Source: Crossiella sp. S99.2
GTDB taxonomy: Bacteria; Actinomycetota; Actinomycetes; Mycobacteriales; Pseudonocardiaceae
NCBI RefSeq assembly: GCF_023094165.1
Contig: NZ_JALMDK010000009.1
Location: 341,923-405,922, forward strand
DNA: 64,000 bases
Reading direction: 5' to 3'
The translations under genes and the position numbers were made by a program. Positions 1 to 7,939 of the stretch are shown here, in pieces; position 1 is the first letter of the stretch, and each line of letters starts with the position of its first letter. The notes under the pieces are model-generated. The model was not told where the DNA came from. It did no database searches and was given only the letters and a program-made list of their open reading frames with translations.

Positions 1-223
1 CGTAGTACTGACAGAAGTCCGGGCCCACCGGCGGCATCGGCACCATCACATAGGCGATCAGCGCCAGCAGATACAGCAGGAACCCGAAGGCCAGCGCCAC
101 ATCCCCGGCGCCGAGGTCGCCGCGCCTGCGGTAGCGCACGGCGACGTAGGGCACGAACAGCACCAGCGCCAGCGTGACCGCGGAGATCGCCGCGACCCAG
201 GCCGGTAAGACCCGGACTCCCAC
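1..223 (-). CDS. VanZ-like membrane protein, 5' part only
   Basis: The reading frame runs off the left edge of the window, so only about 74 N-terminal residues are visible. They begin MGVRVLPAWVAAISAVTLAL (GTG start at 223) and hold two hydrophobic segments, roughly residues 8-26 and 46-62, separated by a short basic loop (RYRRRGD). The second segment, LLYLLALIAYVMVPMP, resembles the first membrane spans of VanZ-family proteins. The start codon lies three bases after the stop of the upstream PEBP gene, so the two are probably translationally coupled. VanZ-like proteins are membrane proteins of largely unknown role, one of which is linked to teicoplanin tolerance. The family call is moderate because the protein is cut. 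Confidence 0.55.
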   Translation of the reverse strand, partial: MGVRVLPAWVAAISAVTLALVLFVPYVAVRYRRRGDLGAGDVALAFGFLLYLLALIAYVMVPMPPVGPDFCQYY

Positions 224-226
224 CGG

Positions 227-772
227 TCAGTGCGCGAAGACCGGGCTGATCACGGCCCGGGCCAGGGTGTGGAACACCAGGTTGAAGCTGACCACCGCAG
301 GGGTCGCCGAGGCGTCCACGCCGAGGGTCTGCACATCCAGCGCGTGCACCGCGAACATGTACCGGTGCGGGCGGTCCCCGGCAGGCGGCGCGGCCCCGCC
401 GTACCCCTCGGCACCGAAGTCGGTGCGCACGTGGAAGGCGCCGGCCGGCAGTCCGGAGCCGTCGGCCCGGCCCGCGTCCGCGGCCAGCTCGGTGACCGAA
501 CCGGGCACGTCGACGACCAGCCAGTGCCAGAACCCGGACGGGGTCGGCGCGTCCGGATCGAAGCAGGTCACCGCGAAACTCTTGGTCTCGGCGGGGAAAT
601 CACGCCAGCTCAGCTGTGGGGAGCGGTTCTCGCCGGAGACGCCCATCCCGTTGAACACCTGCGCGCTGGGCAGCTGCTCGCCGTCGGTCACCTCGGTGGA
701 GGTGACGGTGAACGAGCCGACCTTGGGCAGCAGGCTGTACGGGTCGGGGGCGACGGGACGTTCGAGGCTCAT
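227..772 (-). CDS. YbhB/YbcL-type PEBP family protein
   Basis: This 181-residue cytosolic protein belongs to the phosphatidylethanolamine-binding protein family (YbhB/YbcL, Raf kinase inhibitor-like). The ligand-pocket motifs are clear: CFDPDAPTPSGFWHW near residues 70-84 and GYGGAAPPAGDRPHRY near 123-138. I take the ATG at 772 as the start because GGAG lies five bases upstream; a GTG at 796 would add eight residues. The bacterial family has no settled function, though phospholipid or small-molecule binding and regulatory roles are proposed. It is divergent from glyA and sits directly before the VanZ-like gene. Confidence 0.9.
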   Translation of the reverse strand: MSLERPVAPDPYSLLPKVGSFTVTSTEVTDGEQLPSAQVFNGMGVSGENRSPQLSWRDFPAETKSFAVTCFDPDAPTPSGFWHWLVVDVPGSVTELAADAGRADGSGLPAGAFHVRTDFGAEGYGGAAPPAGDRPHRYMFAVHALDVQTLGVDASATPAVVSFNLVFHTLARAVISPVFAH

Positions 773-856
773 CGGCACTCCAGAAGGGGATGTCACGGGT
801 CACGGTCACCGCGGCTGCGGTCACCCTATCGACCCCTGCACTACCCCGTCGCAGGC

Positions 857-862
857 TAGGAT
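857..862 (+). promoter_or_regulatory. -10 box for the glyA transcript
   Basis: TAGGAT matches the actinobacterial TANNNT -10 pattern. It would place transcription start near 868-870, exactly where the first helix of the ZTP riboswitch begins. No convincing -35 box is seen. Confidence 0.5.
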
Positions 863-865
863 CAT

Positions 866-945
866 CCTGTCGCGACTGGCGTGTTCGGGTGGACTCAACC
901 ACCGGGGAGCGGCACGGTTCGGTGTGCGCCGTACGCCTGGGCGCA
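866..945 (+). promoter_or_regulatory. ZTP (pfl) riboswitch controlling glyA
   Basis: The aptamer can be read directly. P1 is TGTCG (869-873) pairing with CGGCA (910-914). The conserved GCGACTGGCG follows the left strand. P2 is GGTGG (888-892) with CCACC (899-903), then the invariant GGGGAGCG. A 3' hairpin TGCGC/GCGCA (924-928/941-945) closes a loop containing ACGCCTGGGC, the family's ligand-contacting loop (consensus CCGCCUGGGC). The class binds ZTP/ZMP, which build up when 10-formyl-THF is low, and turns on one-carbon genes; glyA is a known target. No U-tract terminator follows, so control is probably at the ribosome-binding site (969-974). Confidence 0.9.
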
Positions 946-983
946 GCCGGTATTCGTTGCCGTGCCGCGAGGAGGAACCGTTC

Positions 984-2255
984 ATGCATCAGCCCGCCCT
1001 TCCCCACCTCAGCCACGCCGATCCGGTGCTCGCCGAACTCGTGCAGGCCGAGGCCGGTCGCCAGTTCGAGAAGCTCCGCATGATCGCCTCGGAGAACTAC
1101 GTCTCCGAAGCCGTGCTGGAGGCCACCGGCACCGTGCTGACCAACAAGTACTCCGAGGGCTACGCAGGCCGCCGCTACTACGAGGGCCAGCAGCTCATCG
1201 ACCCGATCGAGACCATGGCCGTGGACCGGGCCAAGGCGCTGTTCGGCGTGGACCACGCCAACGTGCAGCCCTACTCCGGTTCCCCGGCCAACCTCGCCGT
1301 CTACCTGGCCTTCGCCAGCCCGGGTGACACGGTGATGGGCATGGCGCTGCCCTCCGGCGGCCACCTCACCCACGGCTGGAGCGTCTCGGCCACCGGCAAG
1401 TGGTTCCGCAGCGTGCAGTACGGCGTGCGCAAGGAAACCGGCGTGGTGGACCTGGACCAGGTGCGTGACCTGGCCCGCGCCGAACGCCCGAAGTTGATCT
1501 TCTGTGGCGGCACCGCGATCCCGCGCACCATCGACTTCCCGGCCTTCGCCGAGATCGCCAACGAGGTCGGCGCGATCCTGGTCGCCGACATCGCGCACAT
1601 CGCCGGCCTGATCGCCGGCGGCGCGCACCCCAGCCCGGTCGGGCACGCCCAGGTCATCACCACCACCACGCACAAGACCCTGCGCGGCCCGCGCGGCGCG
1701 ATGCTGCTCTCCGACGCCGAACACGCCAAGGCCCTGGACAAGGCGGTCTTCCCCGGTCTGCAGGGCGGTCCGCACAACCACACCACCGCGGCCATCGCGG
1801 TCGCCCTGGGCGAGGCGTCCGGCCCGGCCTTCCGCGACTACGCGCACGCCGTGGTCGCCAACGCCAAGGCGCTGGCCGCGGCGCTGACCGAACGCGGATT
1901 CGAGCTGGTCTCCGGCGGCACCGACAACCACCTGATCCTGGCCGACCTGACCGGCAAGGGCATCGGCGGCAAGCCCGCGGCCAAGGCACTGGACCGGGCG
2001 GGCGTGGAGCTGAACTACAACACCGTGCCGTTCGACCCGCGCAAGCCGTTCGACCCCTCCGGCATCCGGCTGGGCACCGCGGGCATCACCACCCGCGGGC
2101 TGGGCGTGGCGCAGATGCCGCAGGTCGCGGAGTGGATGGACCGCGCGGTCACCGCGGCGGGCAACGGAGACGAGCAGGCCATCGAGGCGATCGCGGCCGA
2201 GGTCGCCGAGCTGATGGCCGGCTACCCGATGCCGGGCTGGGCCCCGCAGGTCTGA
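984..2255 (+). CDS. glyA: Serine hydroxymethyltransferase
   Basis: This 423-residue PLP enzyme interconverts serine and glycine with transfer of the hydroxymethyl carbon to tetrahydrofolate, the main source of one-carbon units. The PLP lysine is K231 in TTTTHKTLRGPRG; D202 and H205 of VADIAHIAGL contact the cofactor. IASENYVS near the N terminus and the NYNTVPFDPRKPFDPSGIR substrate region are typical. The ATG at 984 follows a strong GAGGAGG at 969. The frame is open far upstream, but that stretch overlaps the riboswitch and shows no SHMT similarity. A strong terminator follows at 2266. Length matches the family. Confidence 0.97.
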   Translation: MHQPALPHLSHADPVLAELVQAEAGRQFEKLRMIASENYVSEAVLEATGTVLTNKYSEGYAGRRYYEGQQLIDPIETMAVDRAKALFGVDHANVQPYSGSPANLAVYLAFASPGDTVMGMALPSGGHLTHGWSVSATGKWFRSVQYGVRKETGVVDLDQVRDLARAERPKLIFCGGTAIPRTIDFPAFAEIANEVGAILVADIAHIAGLIAGGAHPSPVGHAQVITTTTHKTLRGPRGAMLLSDAEHAKALDKAVFPGLQGGPHNHTTAAIAVALGEASGPAFRDYAHAVVANAKALAAALTERGFELVSGGTDNHLILADLTGKGIGGKPAAKALDRAGVELNYNTVPFDPRKPFDPSGIRLGTAGITTRGLGVAQMPQVAEWMDRAVTAAGNGDEQAIEAIAAEVAELMAGYPMPGWAPQV

Positions 2256-2265
2256 GCCGACACAG

Positions 2266-2305
2266 GAAGCGGGGCCCCACCAACACTCTGGTGGGGCCCC
2301 GCTTC
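2266..2305 (+). terminator. glyA terminator hairpin
   Basis: GAAGCGGGGCCCCACCA (2266-2282) pairs perfectly with 2289-2305 around a six-base loop, a 17-bp stem 10 bases after the glyA stop. There is no T-run, as is usual in high-GC actinomycetes. It lies between convergent genes and may serve both. Confidence 0.85.
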
Positions 2306-2323
2306 AGGTCAGCTCAGTGCCGG

Positions 2324-2527
2324 TCAGTACTTCTCCGGGGAGCGCATGAACAGTGCGAGCAGCAGATAGAGCAGGAACTGCGGTCCAGGCAGCACGCACG
2401 AGATCACGAACGCCAACCGCACCGTGCCGGGCTTCCAGCCGAAGCGCTCGGCGATCCCGCCGGCCACGCCGAAGAACACACTGTTGCGCGACCGGGCCAA
2501 GCGTCGCGACCTGATCGGGGCGGACAT
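2324..2527 (-). CDS. PspC domain membrane protein
   Basis: This 67-residue protein is essentially a single PspC domain. RLARSRNSVFFGVAGGIAERFG is followed by KPGTVRLAFVI and a hydrophobic C-terminal span (PQFLLYLLLALFMRSPEKY). The ATG at 2527 has AGGAGGT seven bases upstream, so the 16 residues encoded further upstream are not used. PspC-domain proteins are membrane stress-response components; short stand-alone copies are common in actinobacteria and mostly uncharacterised. Confidence 0.88.
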   Translation of the reverse strand: MSAPIRSRRLARSRNSVFFGVAGGIAERFGWKPGTVRLAFVISCVLPGPQFLLYLLLALFMRSPEKY

Positions 2528-2660
2528 CGTGAGTACCTCCTGGAGTCGGGCCGCTCGCTGCGGCCGCTTCCCCATTCACTTTCCCCGTTTCCCGGCGTCT
2601 GCACCTCGGGGTACACCCCTGATATTCGACTCCGGGTGACCGCGGCCACATCCGCCCAGG

Positions 2661-3623
2661 TCAGAGCGAGGTGCGCGAGGTCAGCCAGTCCCTGGCCGCG
2701 GCCAGCGCCCGCTCCCGCACCGTGGGCGCGGACAGGAACACGTCGTGCAGCGCGTCCGGCACCGGCGTCACCGTCACCTCGCCGGCCAGCTTCGGCGCCC
2801 ACCGGGCGATCTGCTCGACATCCAGCACGGTGTCCGCGTGCCCGGCCGCTTCCTCCCACGCCTTGCGGTGCAGCAGGCTCTTGTCCGAGCACAGCACCAG
2901 CACCGGCGCGCCGACGTCGATCCCGGCGTGCACCCGCGCGTGCCCGCGGCGCACCGCGCGCAGCCAGCCCGCGCGCACCGGGAAGTGCTCGATCGGCTTC
3001 CAGGCCAGGTTGTAGTCCCATTCGCCGTGGTGGGCGGCCAGCAGGCTGTGCGCGTAGGTCGGCGGCAGCGAGGGCTTGATCACCAGCTTCGGCAGCCAGC
3101 GGCCGATCAGCCGGACCAGCGCGGTGCCGATGACCCGGTTGAACCAGCCCTCGGCCAGGTCCAGCCACGGGCTGTTCAGGATCAGCGCGTCCAGCGGCAG
3201 GCGGCCCCGGCGGGCCTGCGCCCACAGCGGGGTGATCAGCCCGCCGGTGGAATGCGCCAGCACGACCAGCCGCTCGTGCCCGTCGGCGCGGATCAGCTCG
3301 GCGGCGGCGTCCAGCTCCTCGAAGTGCTGGGCCAGGTCGGTGACGAAGTTCGGTAGCTGACCTGGGCGCAAGGACCGGCCGTAGCCGCGTAGATCCAGCG
3401 CGTAGAAGTCGTAACCGAGTTCACTGAAGAACTCGGCGACGTGCGTCTGGAAGAAGTAGTCGCAGAATCCGTGCACGTAGAGCAGCGCGCCCTTGCCCGG
3501 CGACTTCGCCGGGTAGTGCACCAAGGTGGCCACCGTGTCCACATTCCGGACCGCGGCCAGCTTGATCGTTCGCGCGGTATAGGGATTCCCCAGCAGGTCC
3601 GCTGTCACGATCACAGTCTGCAC
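2661..3623 (-). CDS. Alpha/beta hydrolase (serine aminopeptidase S33-like / lysophospholipase-like)
   Basis: This protein of about 320 residues has the alpha/beta-hydrolase fold. The oxyanion-side motif LLYVHGF is near residue 47, the nucleophile elbow AHSTGG near 123-128, and a C-terminal ALHDVFLS supplies the His. The DLRGYGRS segment is typical of the monoglyceride-lipase/hydrolase_4 group. No signal peptide is seen, so it is probably cytosolic and acts on an ester or amide that cannot be named from sequence. The start is uncertain: GTG at 3623 has GGAG six bases upstream; TTG at 3635 and GTG at 3608 are alternatives. It is divergent from the LuxR-type regulator. Confidence 0.85.
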   Translation of the reverse strand: MQTVIVTADLLGNPYTARTIKLAAVRNVDTVATLVHYPAKSPGKGALLYVHGFCDYFFQTHVAEFFSELGYDFYALDLRGYGRSLRPGQLPNFVTDLAQHFEELDAAAELIRADGHERLVVLAHSTGGLITPLWAQARRGRLPLDALILNSPWLDLAEGWFNRVIGTALVRLIGRWLPKLVIKPSLPPTYAHSLLAAHHGEWDYNLAWKPIEHFPVRAGWLRAVRRGHARVHAGIDVGAPVLVLCSDKSLLHRKAWEEAAGHADTVLDVEQIARWAPKLAGEVTVTPVPDALHDVFLSAPTVRERALAAARDWLTSRTSL

Positions 3624-3730
3624 CACAAACTCCAATGTGGACTGGCCGCCGGTCCACCCCGCTTCCTAGTCTTCCTCCATTCAGATTTCGCACCGCCGCG
3701 AAGCCCGAAGTGGCCTTCGAGGAGCAGCCG

Positions 3731-6649
3731 ATGACGCGCCAGCGACCATGGATGCCCGAGCGCGACACCCGGCTGACCGGGCGGTCCGCCGAGCTGGCGA
3801 TGGTCCGCGACCTGCTGGACGACGTGCGTGGCGGGCTGCCGCGGGCGGTGCTGGTGACCGGCACCGCGGGCATGGGCAAGTCCAACCTGCTGCGCGCGGT
3901 GGCCGAACTGGCCGAGGAAGCCGGGCTGCTGGTGCTCAGCGCGCAGGCCGCGCCGGTGGAACGCGATTTCGCCTTCGGCGTGGTCCGGCAGCTGCTGGAG
4001 CCGGTGCTGCTCACCGCGCCGGCGGAGTGCCGGGAGCGGCTGCTGGCCGGACCGGCGGTGCTGGCCGAACGGGTGCTCGGCTGGGAGGGCCTGCCCGGCG
4101 CCGCGGAACGCCCGGCACTGGACACCTACGCCGCCCTGCACGGACTGTTCCGCTTCACCGCCAACCTGGCCGCGACCGCGCCGCTGGTCATCGCGGTGGA
4201 CGACGTCGAGTCCACCGACCCGCCCTCGCTGCGCTGGCTGGCCTATCTGCGTCGTCGCCTGCACGGCCTGCCGGTGCTGCTGGCCATGGCCAGGGGCGCC
4301 GGCCGCGAGGTCGCCGACCCGGTCGCGCTCAACGACCTGACCACCGCCAGCCTGCCGCTCGCGCTGACCGGCCTGGCCGGAGCGGACTGCGCCGATCTGG
4401 TCGCCGCCGTCTTCGGTGAGCCGGTCGCGCCCGAGTTCGCCGCCGCCTGCGCCGCGGCCACCGGCGGCAACCCGTACCTGCTCGGCGAGCTGGCGCACTC
4501 GATGTATGCCGCCGGTATACCGCCGACCGCCGAGTATGCCGCCGGTATACCGGAGTTCAGCGAACGGCACCTGGCCCAGCTCCTGCTGCCCCGGGTGCAC
4601 GCCCAGCCCGCCGAGGTGACCCGGCTGGCCCGCGCGGTCGCCGTGCTCGGCGCGGCCGAACTGGACCTGGCTGCCGCGGTGGCCGGCCTCAGCCCGGCCG
4701 AGGCGGCCGAGGCCGCCCGCGAGCTGACCGGCCTGGGCATCCTCGCCGACGGCAAACCGCTGACCTTCGCGCACGGCCTGGTCGCCACCGCCCTCGGCGC
4801 GGAGGCCGGCCCGGCCGACCGGGAGACCGCGCACGCCAGGGCCGCCGCGCACCTGCACGCCACCGCCGCACCGGCCGAGCAGATCGCCGCCCACCTGGCC
4901 GCCACCCCGCCCGGCGCGCTGGCCGGCGACTGGATCACCGACACCCTGGTCAGGGCCGCCCGTGGCGCCGCCGCCAACGGCGCCCCCGACCTGGCCGTGC
5001 GCTGCCTGCGCCGGGCCCTGGCCGAACCCCAGCCCACCACCCAGCGGGACGAACTCCGGCTCGAACTCGCCCTCACCGAACTCCAGATCGACCCGGAACC
5101 CGGCATCCGCCGCCTGACCCAGCTCACCGGCGAGGACCTCGACCCGGTGCTCGGCGCCAGGGCCGCGCACGCGCTGGCCCAGGAACTCGGCGAGGCCGAC
5201 CGGCACACCGAGGCCATCGCCCTGCTGGAGGCCGCCGTGCCCAGGGTCGAACCGCACGACCCCGAACTGGCCAGGCAACTCCGGCTGTCCGTGCTGTGCC
5301 TGCAGGTCGACGACTGCCACGTCCAGCCCGACCTGCCGCACCGCCTGGCCGGCCTGCGCGGGGCGCCCGGATCCATGCGGGCCAGCCGGTTCGCCGACAC
5401 CATGCTCGCCTTCCAGGCCGCCATCGGCGGGCCCAGCGCCGCCGAGGCCGACCAGCTGGTGCTGCGCGCCTGGGCTCAGCGCGGCCTCGCCCCGGCCACC
5501 GGACCGAGCGCCGAGCTGGCCGAACGCTGGGAGTTCGCCTACCTGATCGCCGCCCTGTTCGTGCTGGAACGACTGGACCTGGCCGAGGCGCACTGCACCG
5601 AACTGCTCACCCAGGCCCGCAGCCTCGGCTACTCGCTGCGCGCCGCCGCCGCACTCGGCCTGCGCGCCCAGGTCCGCTGCCGCCGCGGCGCGCTGGCCGA
5701 GGCCGAGACCGACGCCCGCGCCGCGCTGGCCGTGCTCGACGAACTGCGCAGCGGCACCCGCAGCTCCACCATCTTCGCCGTCTCCACCCTGGTCGAGATC
5801 CTCCTGGAACGCGGCCAGATCCCGGCCGCGGCCGAACTGCTGCACGCCCGCGGCCTGGCCGACGAACTGCCCACGGGCTGGCGCTACAACTACCTGCTGC
5901 TGGTCCGCGGCCTGCTGCGGGCCGCCATGGGCGACCTCAGCGGCGGCCTGGCCGACCTGGAACAATGCGGAAAGCGCTTTCAGGACCGGGGCGTGACCGA
6001 CCGCGCGGTGCTGGTGTGGCGCTCCTGCGCGGTCCCGCTCTACCTGATCACCGGCCGGCGCGAACGCGCAGAGCAACTCGCGGCCGAGGAACTGGCACTG
6101 GCCCGGCGCTGGGGTGGCGCAGGCCCGCTCGGCGTGGCACTGCGCACCGCCGCGCTGACCGCGCCCGAGGCCGAGCGCCTCGACCTGCTCACCGAGTCGG
6201 TGCGCCTGCTGGAGACCTCCCCGGCCCGCGCGCAGCTGGCCCGCTCACTGGCCGAACTCGCCCTGCACCTGGGCGCGCGCGGCAAGACCACCCAGGCCGG
6301 CGCGCTGTTCCGGCGCGCGCTGCGGCTGGCCGAGGACTGCGGGGCGGAGGTGCTGGCCGACGCGGTGCGCGCACAGGCGGCCGGACTGACCGAAGCCCGC
6401 CGCGGCGGCGAGCCGGTCGACGGCGGCGAACTGACCCCGCACGAGCTGCGGATCGCCGAACAGGTGGTGAGTGGGCGGACCAACCGGGAGATCGCGCAGG
6501 GTTTCCTGGTCACCTCGCGGGCGGTGGAACAGCACCTCACCCGCATCTACCGGAAGCTGGGCATCGCCCGCCGCTCGCAACTGGCCGCCGCCCTGCTGAG
6601 CAGGAGCGGCGGCCAGTCGTGGGTTCGGCGCGCGCCAGGTGGCGATTAA
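3731..6649 (+). CDS. Large ATP-binding LuxR-family regulator (LAL-type)
   Basis: This 972-residue protein has the LAL architecture. An N-terminal AAA/STAND-type ATPase carries Walker A GTAGMGKS (44-51) and Walker B LVIAVDDVE (about 153). A long alpha-helical Ala/Leu-rich middle resembles TPR repeats, and a C-terminal LuxR DNA-binding domain (about 900-960) contains LTPHELRIAEQVVSGRTNREIAQ and SRAVEQHLTRIYRKLGI. Such proteins are ATP-dependent activators, often of secondary-metabolite or sugar-use genes; the target here is unknown. ATG 3731 has GGAG upstream. The stop overlaps the stop of the convergent next gene (TTAA, 6646-6649). A 30-bp in-frame duplication lies at 4504-4550. Confidence 0.92.
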   Translation: MTRQRPWMPERDTRLTGRSAELAMVRDLLDDVRGGLPRAVLVTGTAGMGKSNLLRAVAELAEEAGLLVLSAQAAPVERDFAFGVVRQLLEPVLLTAPAECRERLLAGPAVLAERVLGWEGLPGAAERPALDTYAALHGLFRFTANLAATAPLVIAVDDVESTDPPSLRWLAYLRRRLHGLPVLLAMARGAGREVADPVALNDLTTASLPLALTGLAGADCADLVAAVFGEPVAPEFAAACAAATGGNPYLLGELAHSMYAAGIPPTAEYAAGIPEFSERHLAQLLLPRVHAQPAEVTRLARAVAVLGAAELDLAAAVAGLSPAEAAEAARELTGLGILADGKPLTFAHGLVATALGAEAGPADRETAHARAAAHLHATAAPAEQIAAHLAATPPGALAGDWITDTLVRAARGAAANGAPDLAVRCLRRALAEPQPTTQRDELRLELALTELQIDPEPGIRRLTQLTGEDLDPVLGARAAHALAQELGEADRHTEAIALLEAAVPRVEPHDPELARQLRLSVLCLQVDDCHVQPDLPHRLAGLRGAPGSMRASRFADTMLAFQAAIGGPSAAEADQLVLRAWAQRGLAPATGPSAELAERWEFAYLIAALFVLERLDLAEAHCTELLTQARSLGYSLRAAAALGLRAQVRCRRGALAEAETDARAALAVLDELRSGTRSSTIFAVSTLVEILLERGQIPAAAELLHARGLADELPTGWRYNYLLLVRGLLRAAMGDLSGGLADLEQCGKRFQDRGVTDRAVLVWRSCAVPLYLITGRRERAEQLAAEELALARRWGGAGPLGVALRTAALTAPEAERLDLLTESVRLLETSPARAQLARSLAELALHLGARGKTTQAGALFRRALRLAEDCGAEVLADAVRAQAAGLTEARRGGEPVDGGELTPHELRIAEQVVSGRTNREIAQGFLVTSRAVEQHLTRIYRKLGIARRSQLAAALLSRSGGQSWVRRAPGGD
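4504..4550 (+). repeat. 30-bp in-frame duplication with a semi-palindromic core
   Basis: GTATGCCGCCGGTATAC occurs at 4504-4520 and again at 4534-4550, exactly 30 bases apart, giving the peptide YAAGIP twice inside the LuxR-type gene. Each copy is nearly self-complementary and is unusually A/T-rich for the surrounding gene. Confidence 0.9.
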
Positions 6650-7035
6650 CCGATCGAGATCAATCCGGCCAGGCCGCGAATCTTGATCTTGATGCCCAGG
6701 ATGTTGATGCTCAGCGCGAGGCCGATGTTGACCCGCGCGCCGATCTTGATGGAACCGAGGCTGACCCGCACGCCGCCCTTGAGGATCGTGCAGCCGGACC
6801 CGACCCTCAGTGTGACGATGGCTCCGGTCTTGAGCTTGACCTTGATCCCGGCCTTGAGGACCGCGACCACCTCTGCGTCCTCGTAGTCGTAGTCATCGTG
6901 GTCGCCCGCGACGGCCGTGCTCGTGGCCGGTGCGGTGGGGGTGGCTGCCATCGCCGGTGCGGCGATGAGGAACAATCCGGCGGACATCGCTGTGGCGGCA
7001 ACGACGGCGACGGTTCGTCTGGTGAAGGATCGCAT
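6646..7035 (-). CDS. Small secreted protein, DUF5666-like beta-rich
   Basis: This 129-residue protein starts with a Sec signal peptide (MRSFTRRTVAVVAATAMSAG and on, cleavage probably after APAMA at about residue 30). A short acidic linker (GDHDDYDYEDAE) follows, then a beta-strand-rich region of alternating Ile/Val/Lys residues (VKLKTGAIVTLRVG, GGVRVSLGSIKIGARVNIG). This pattern resembles small DUF5666-type domains; the family assignment is by eye only. It has a weaker relative immediately upstream (7244-7567). The function is unknown. Confidence 0.75.
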   Translation of the reverse strand: MRSFTRRTVAVVAATAMSAGLFLIAAPAMAATPTAPATSTAVAGDHDDYDYEDAEVVAVLKAGIKVKLKTGAIVTLRVGSGCTILKGGVRVSLGSIKIGARVNIGLALSINILGIKIKIRGLAGLISIG

Positions 7036-7168
7036 TGTCCTGGCTCCCTCGGTTCCTAACGTGAGTCCTGATCGGGCTCAACTGCCAGTGAACATTCATC
7101 ACTAGGGAGATGGCAGGGTGGATGGGGCATTCTCACCATATTCGTCATTACCGACAGGTATGCAAACG

Positions 7169-7219
7169 GCTGAGAGTGACCGAGGTCCACCAAATCGGTT
7201 GACCACGGTCACTCTCAGC
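7169..7219 (-). terminator. Hairpin after the 7244-7567 gene
   Basis: GCTGAGAGTGACCG (7169-7182) pairs perfectly with 7206-7219, a 14-bp stem with a 23-base loop, 25 bases beyond the stop of the minus-strand gene. It also lies in the leader of the next minus-strand gene (start 7035), so it could instead be a regulatory element. Confidence 0.6.
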
Positions 7220-7243
7220 GGTGGTTCGGTTGCGATATTTGGG

Positions 7244-7567
7244 TCAGCGGCCGATCACCAAGCTGGCCAGCAGTGTGCCGGCGATGCTGATGCCCTTGAC
7301 GTTGACCTTGCCGCCGACGGCCACGGTGCCCTCGATCCTGGTGTTCTTGCCCAGCGTCACGTCCACGGTGGAGCCGGAGGTCAGCTTCAGCTTGAGCTTC
7401 TTGGTGGTCGCCTCCAGCACGGTGGCGCCGCTGAAGCTGAACTCGGCGGACTGCGCGGTGGCGGTGCCGGCCGGGGCGGCCGAGGCGATGCCGCCGGTGA
7501 GCAGCAGGCCGGCGGACAGGGCGAGGGCGGAGGTGCCTGCGGCCAGAATCCGGGTGACGTTGCGCAT
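7244..7567 (-). CDS. Small secreted protein, DUF5666-like
   Basis: This 107-residue protein has a Sec signal peptide (MRNVTRILAAGTSALALSAG then LLLTGGIASAA). The mature part is about 77 residues of beta-rich sequence: LKLKLTSGSTVDVTLGKNTR followed by IEGTVAVGGKVNVKGISIAG. The ATG at 7567 is preceded by GGGAGTGG; an upstream in-frame start would add five residues but has no ribosome-binding site. The pattern of one strand pair, an 'xGTVxVGxKV' turn and a hydrophobic end is shared with the 6646-7035 product, so the two look like diverged paralogues. The role is unknown. Confidence 0.75.
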   Translation of the reverse strand: MRNVTRILAAGTSALALSAGLLLTGGIASAAPAGTATAQSAEFSFSGATVLEATTKKLKLKLTSGSTVDVTLGKNTRIEGTVAVGGKVNVKGISIAGTLLASLVIGR

Positions 7568-7939
7568 TGTTACCACTCCCATTCCTGGTGTTTCACATGA
7601 GCTTTGTCTTTGGCTTTGTCGGGTCGCGGTCCGACAAGAGGAATGAGATCAGCACTCGGCAATGAGCGGCAAGACTGATCACCGAAGCGGCAAAGAACCG
7701 GAATGGCACTTCGGGATGGGCGTAGTTCGCGGTATCAGGAAAACAAACGCGCACTTCGGTTTACCGTAGTGAACTGCGCCGTCCAGCGCCGCCGGTTGCG
7801 CCACGTGGTCGATTCGGACTTCCGAAGTTCCCGACCCTGAGTTTCCCCTGAGTTGTCCCTGAGACCACGGCGAGGTCGCGTGCGCGTCTGTACGCTCGAA
7901 TCCAGTACCGCTTATTTCACCGACTAACGGGGGTTGACG
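7568..7939. other. Intergenic region between divergent genes
   Basis: These 372 bases hold no convincing gene. They are less GC-rich than the flanks. Between 7838 and 7862 the tract CCTGAG occurs three times (in cctgagtttc, cctgagttg and cctgagacc), about 13 bases apart. They must contain the promoters of the secreted-protein gene (leftward) and the M48-type gene (rightward). Confidence 0.5.

Noticed and set aside
3611..6076. An 821-codon open frame antisense to the LuxR-type gene
   Set aside because: It is a by-product of high GC; the sense strand encodes clear Walker and LuxR motifs, and the antisense product is Gly/Gln/Arg-rich with no domain.
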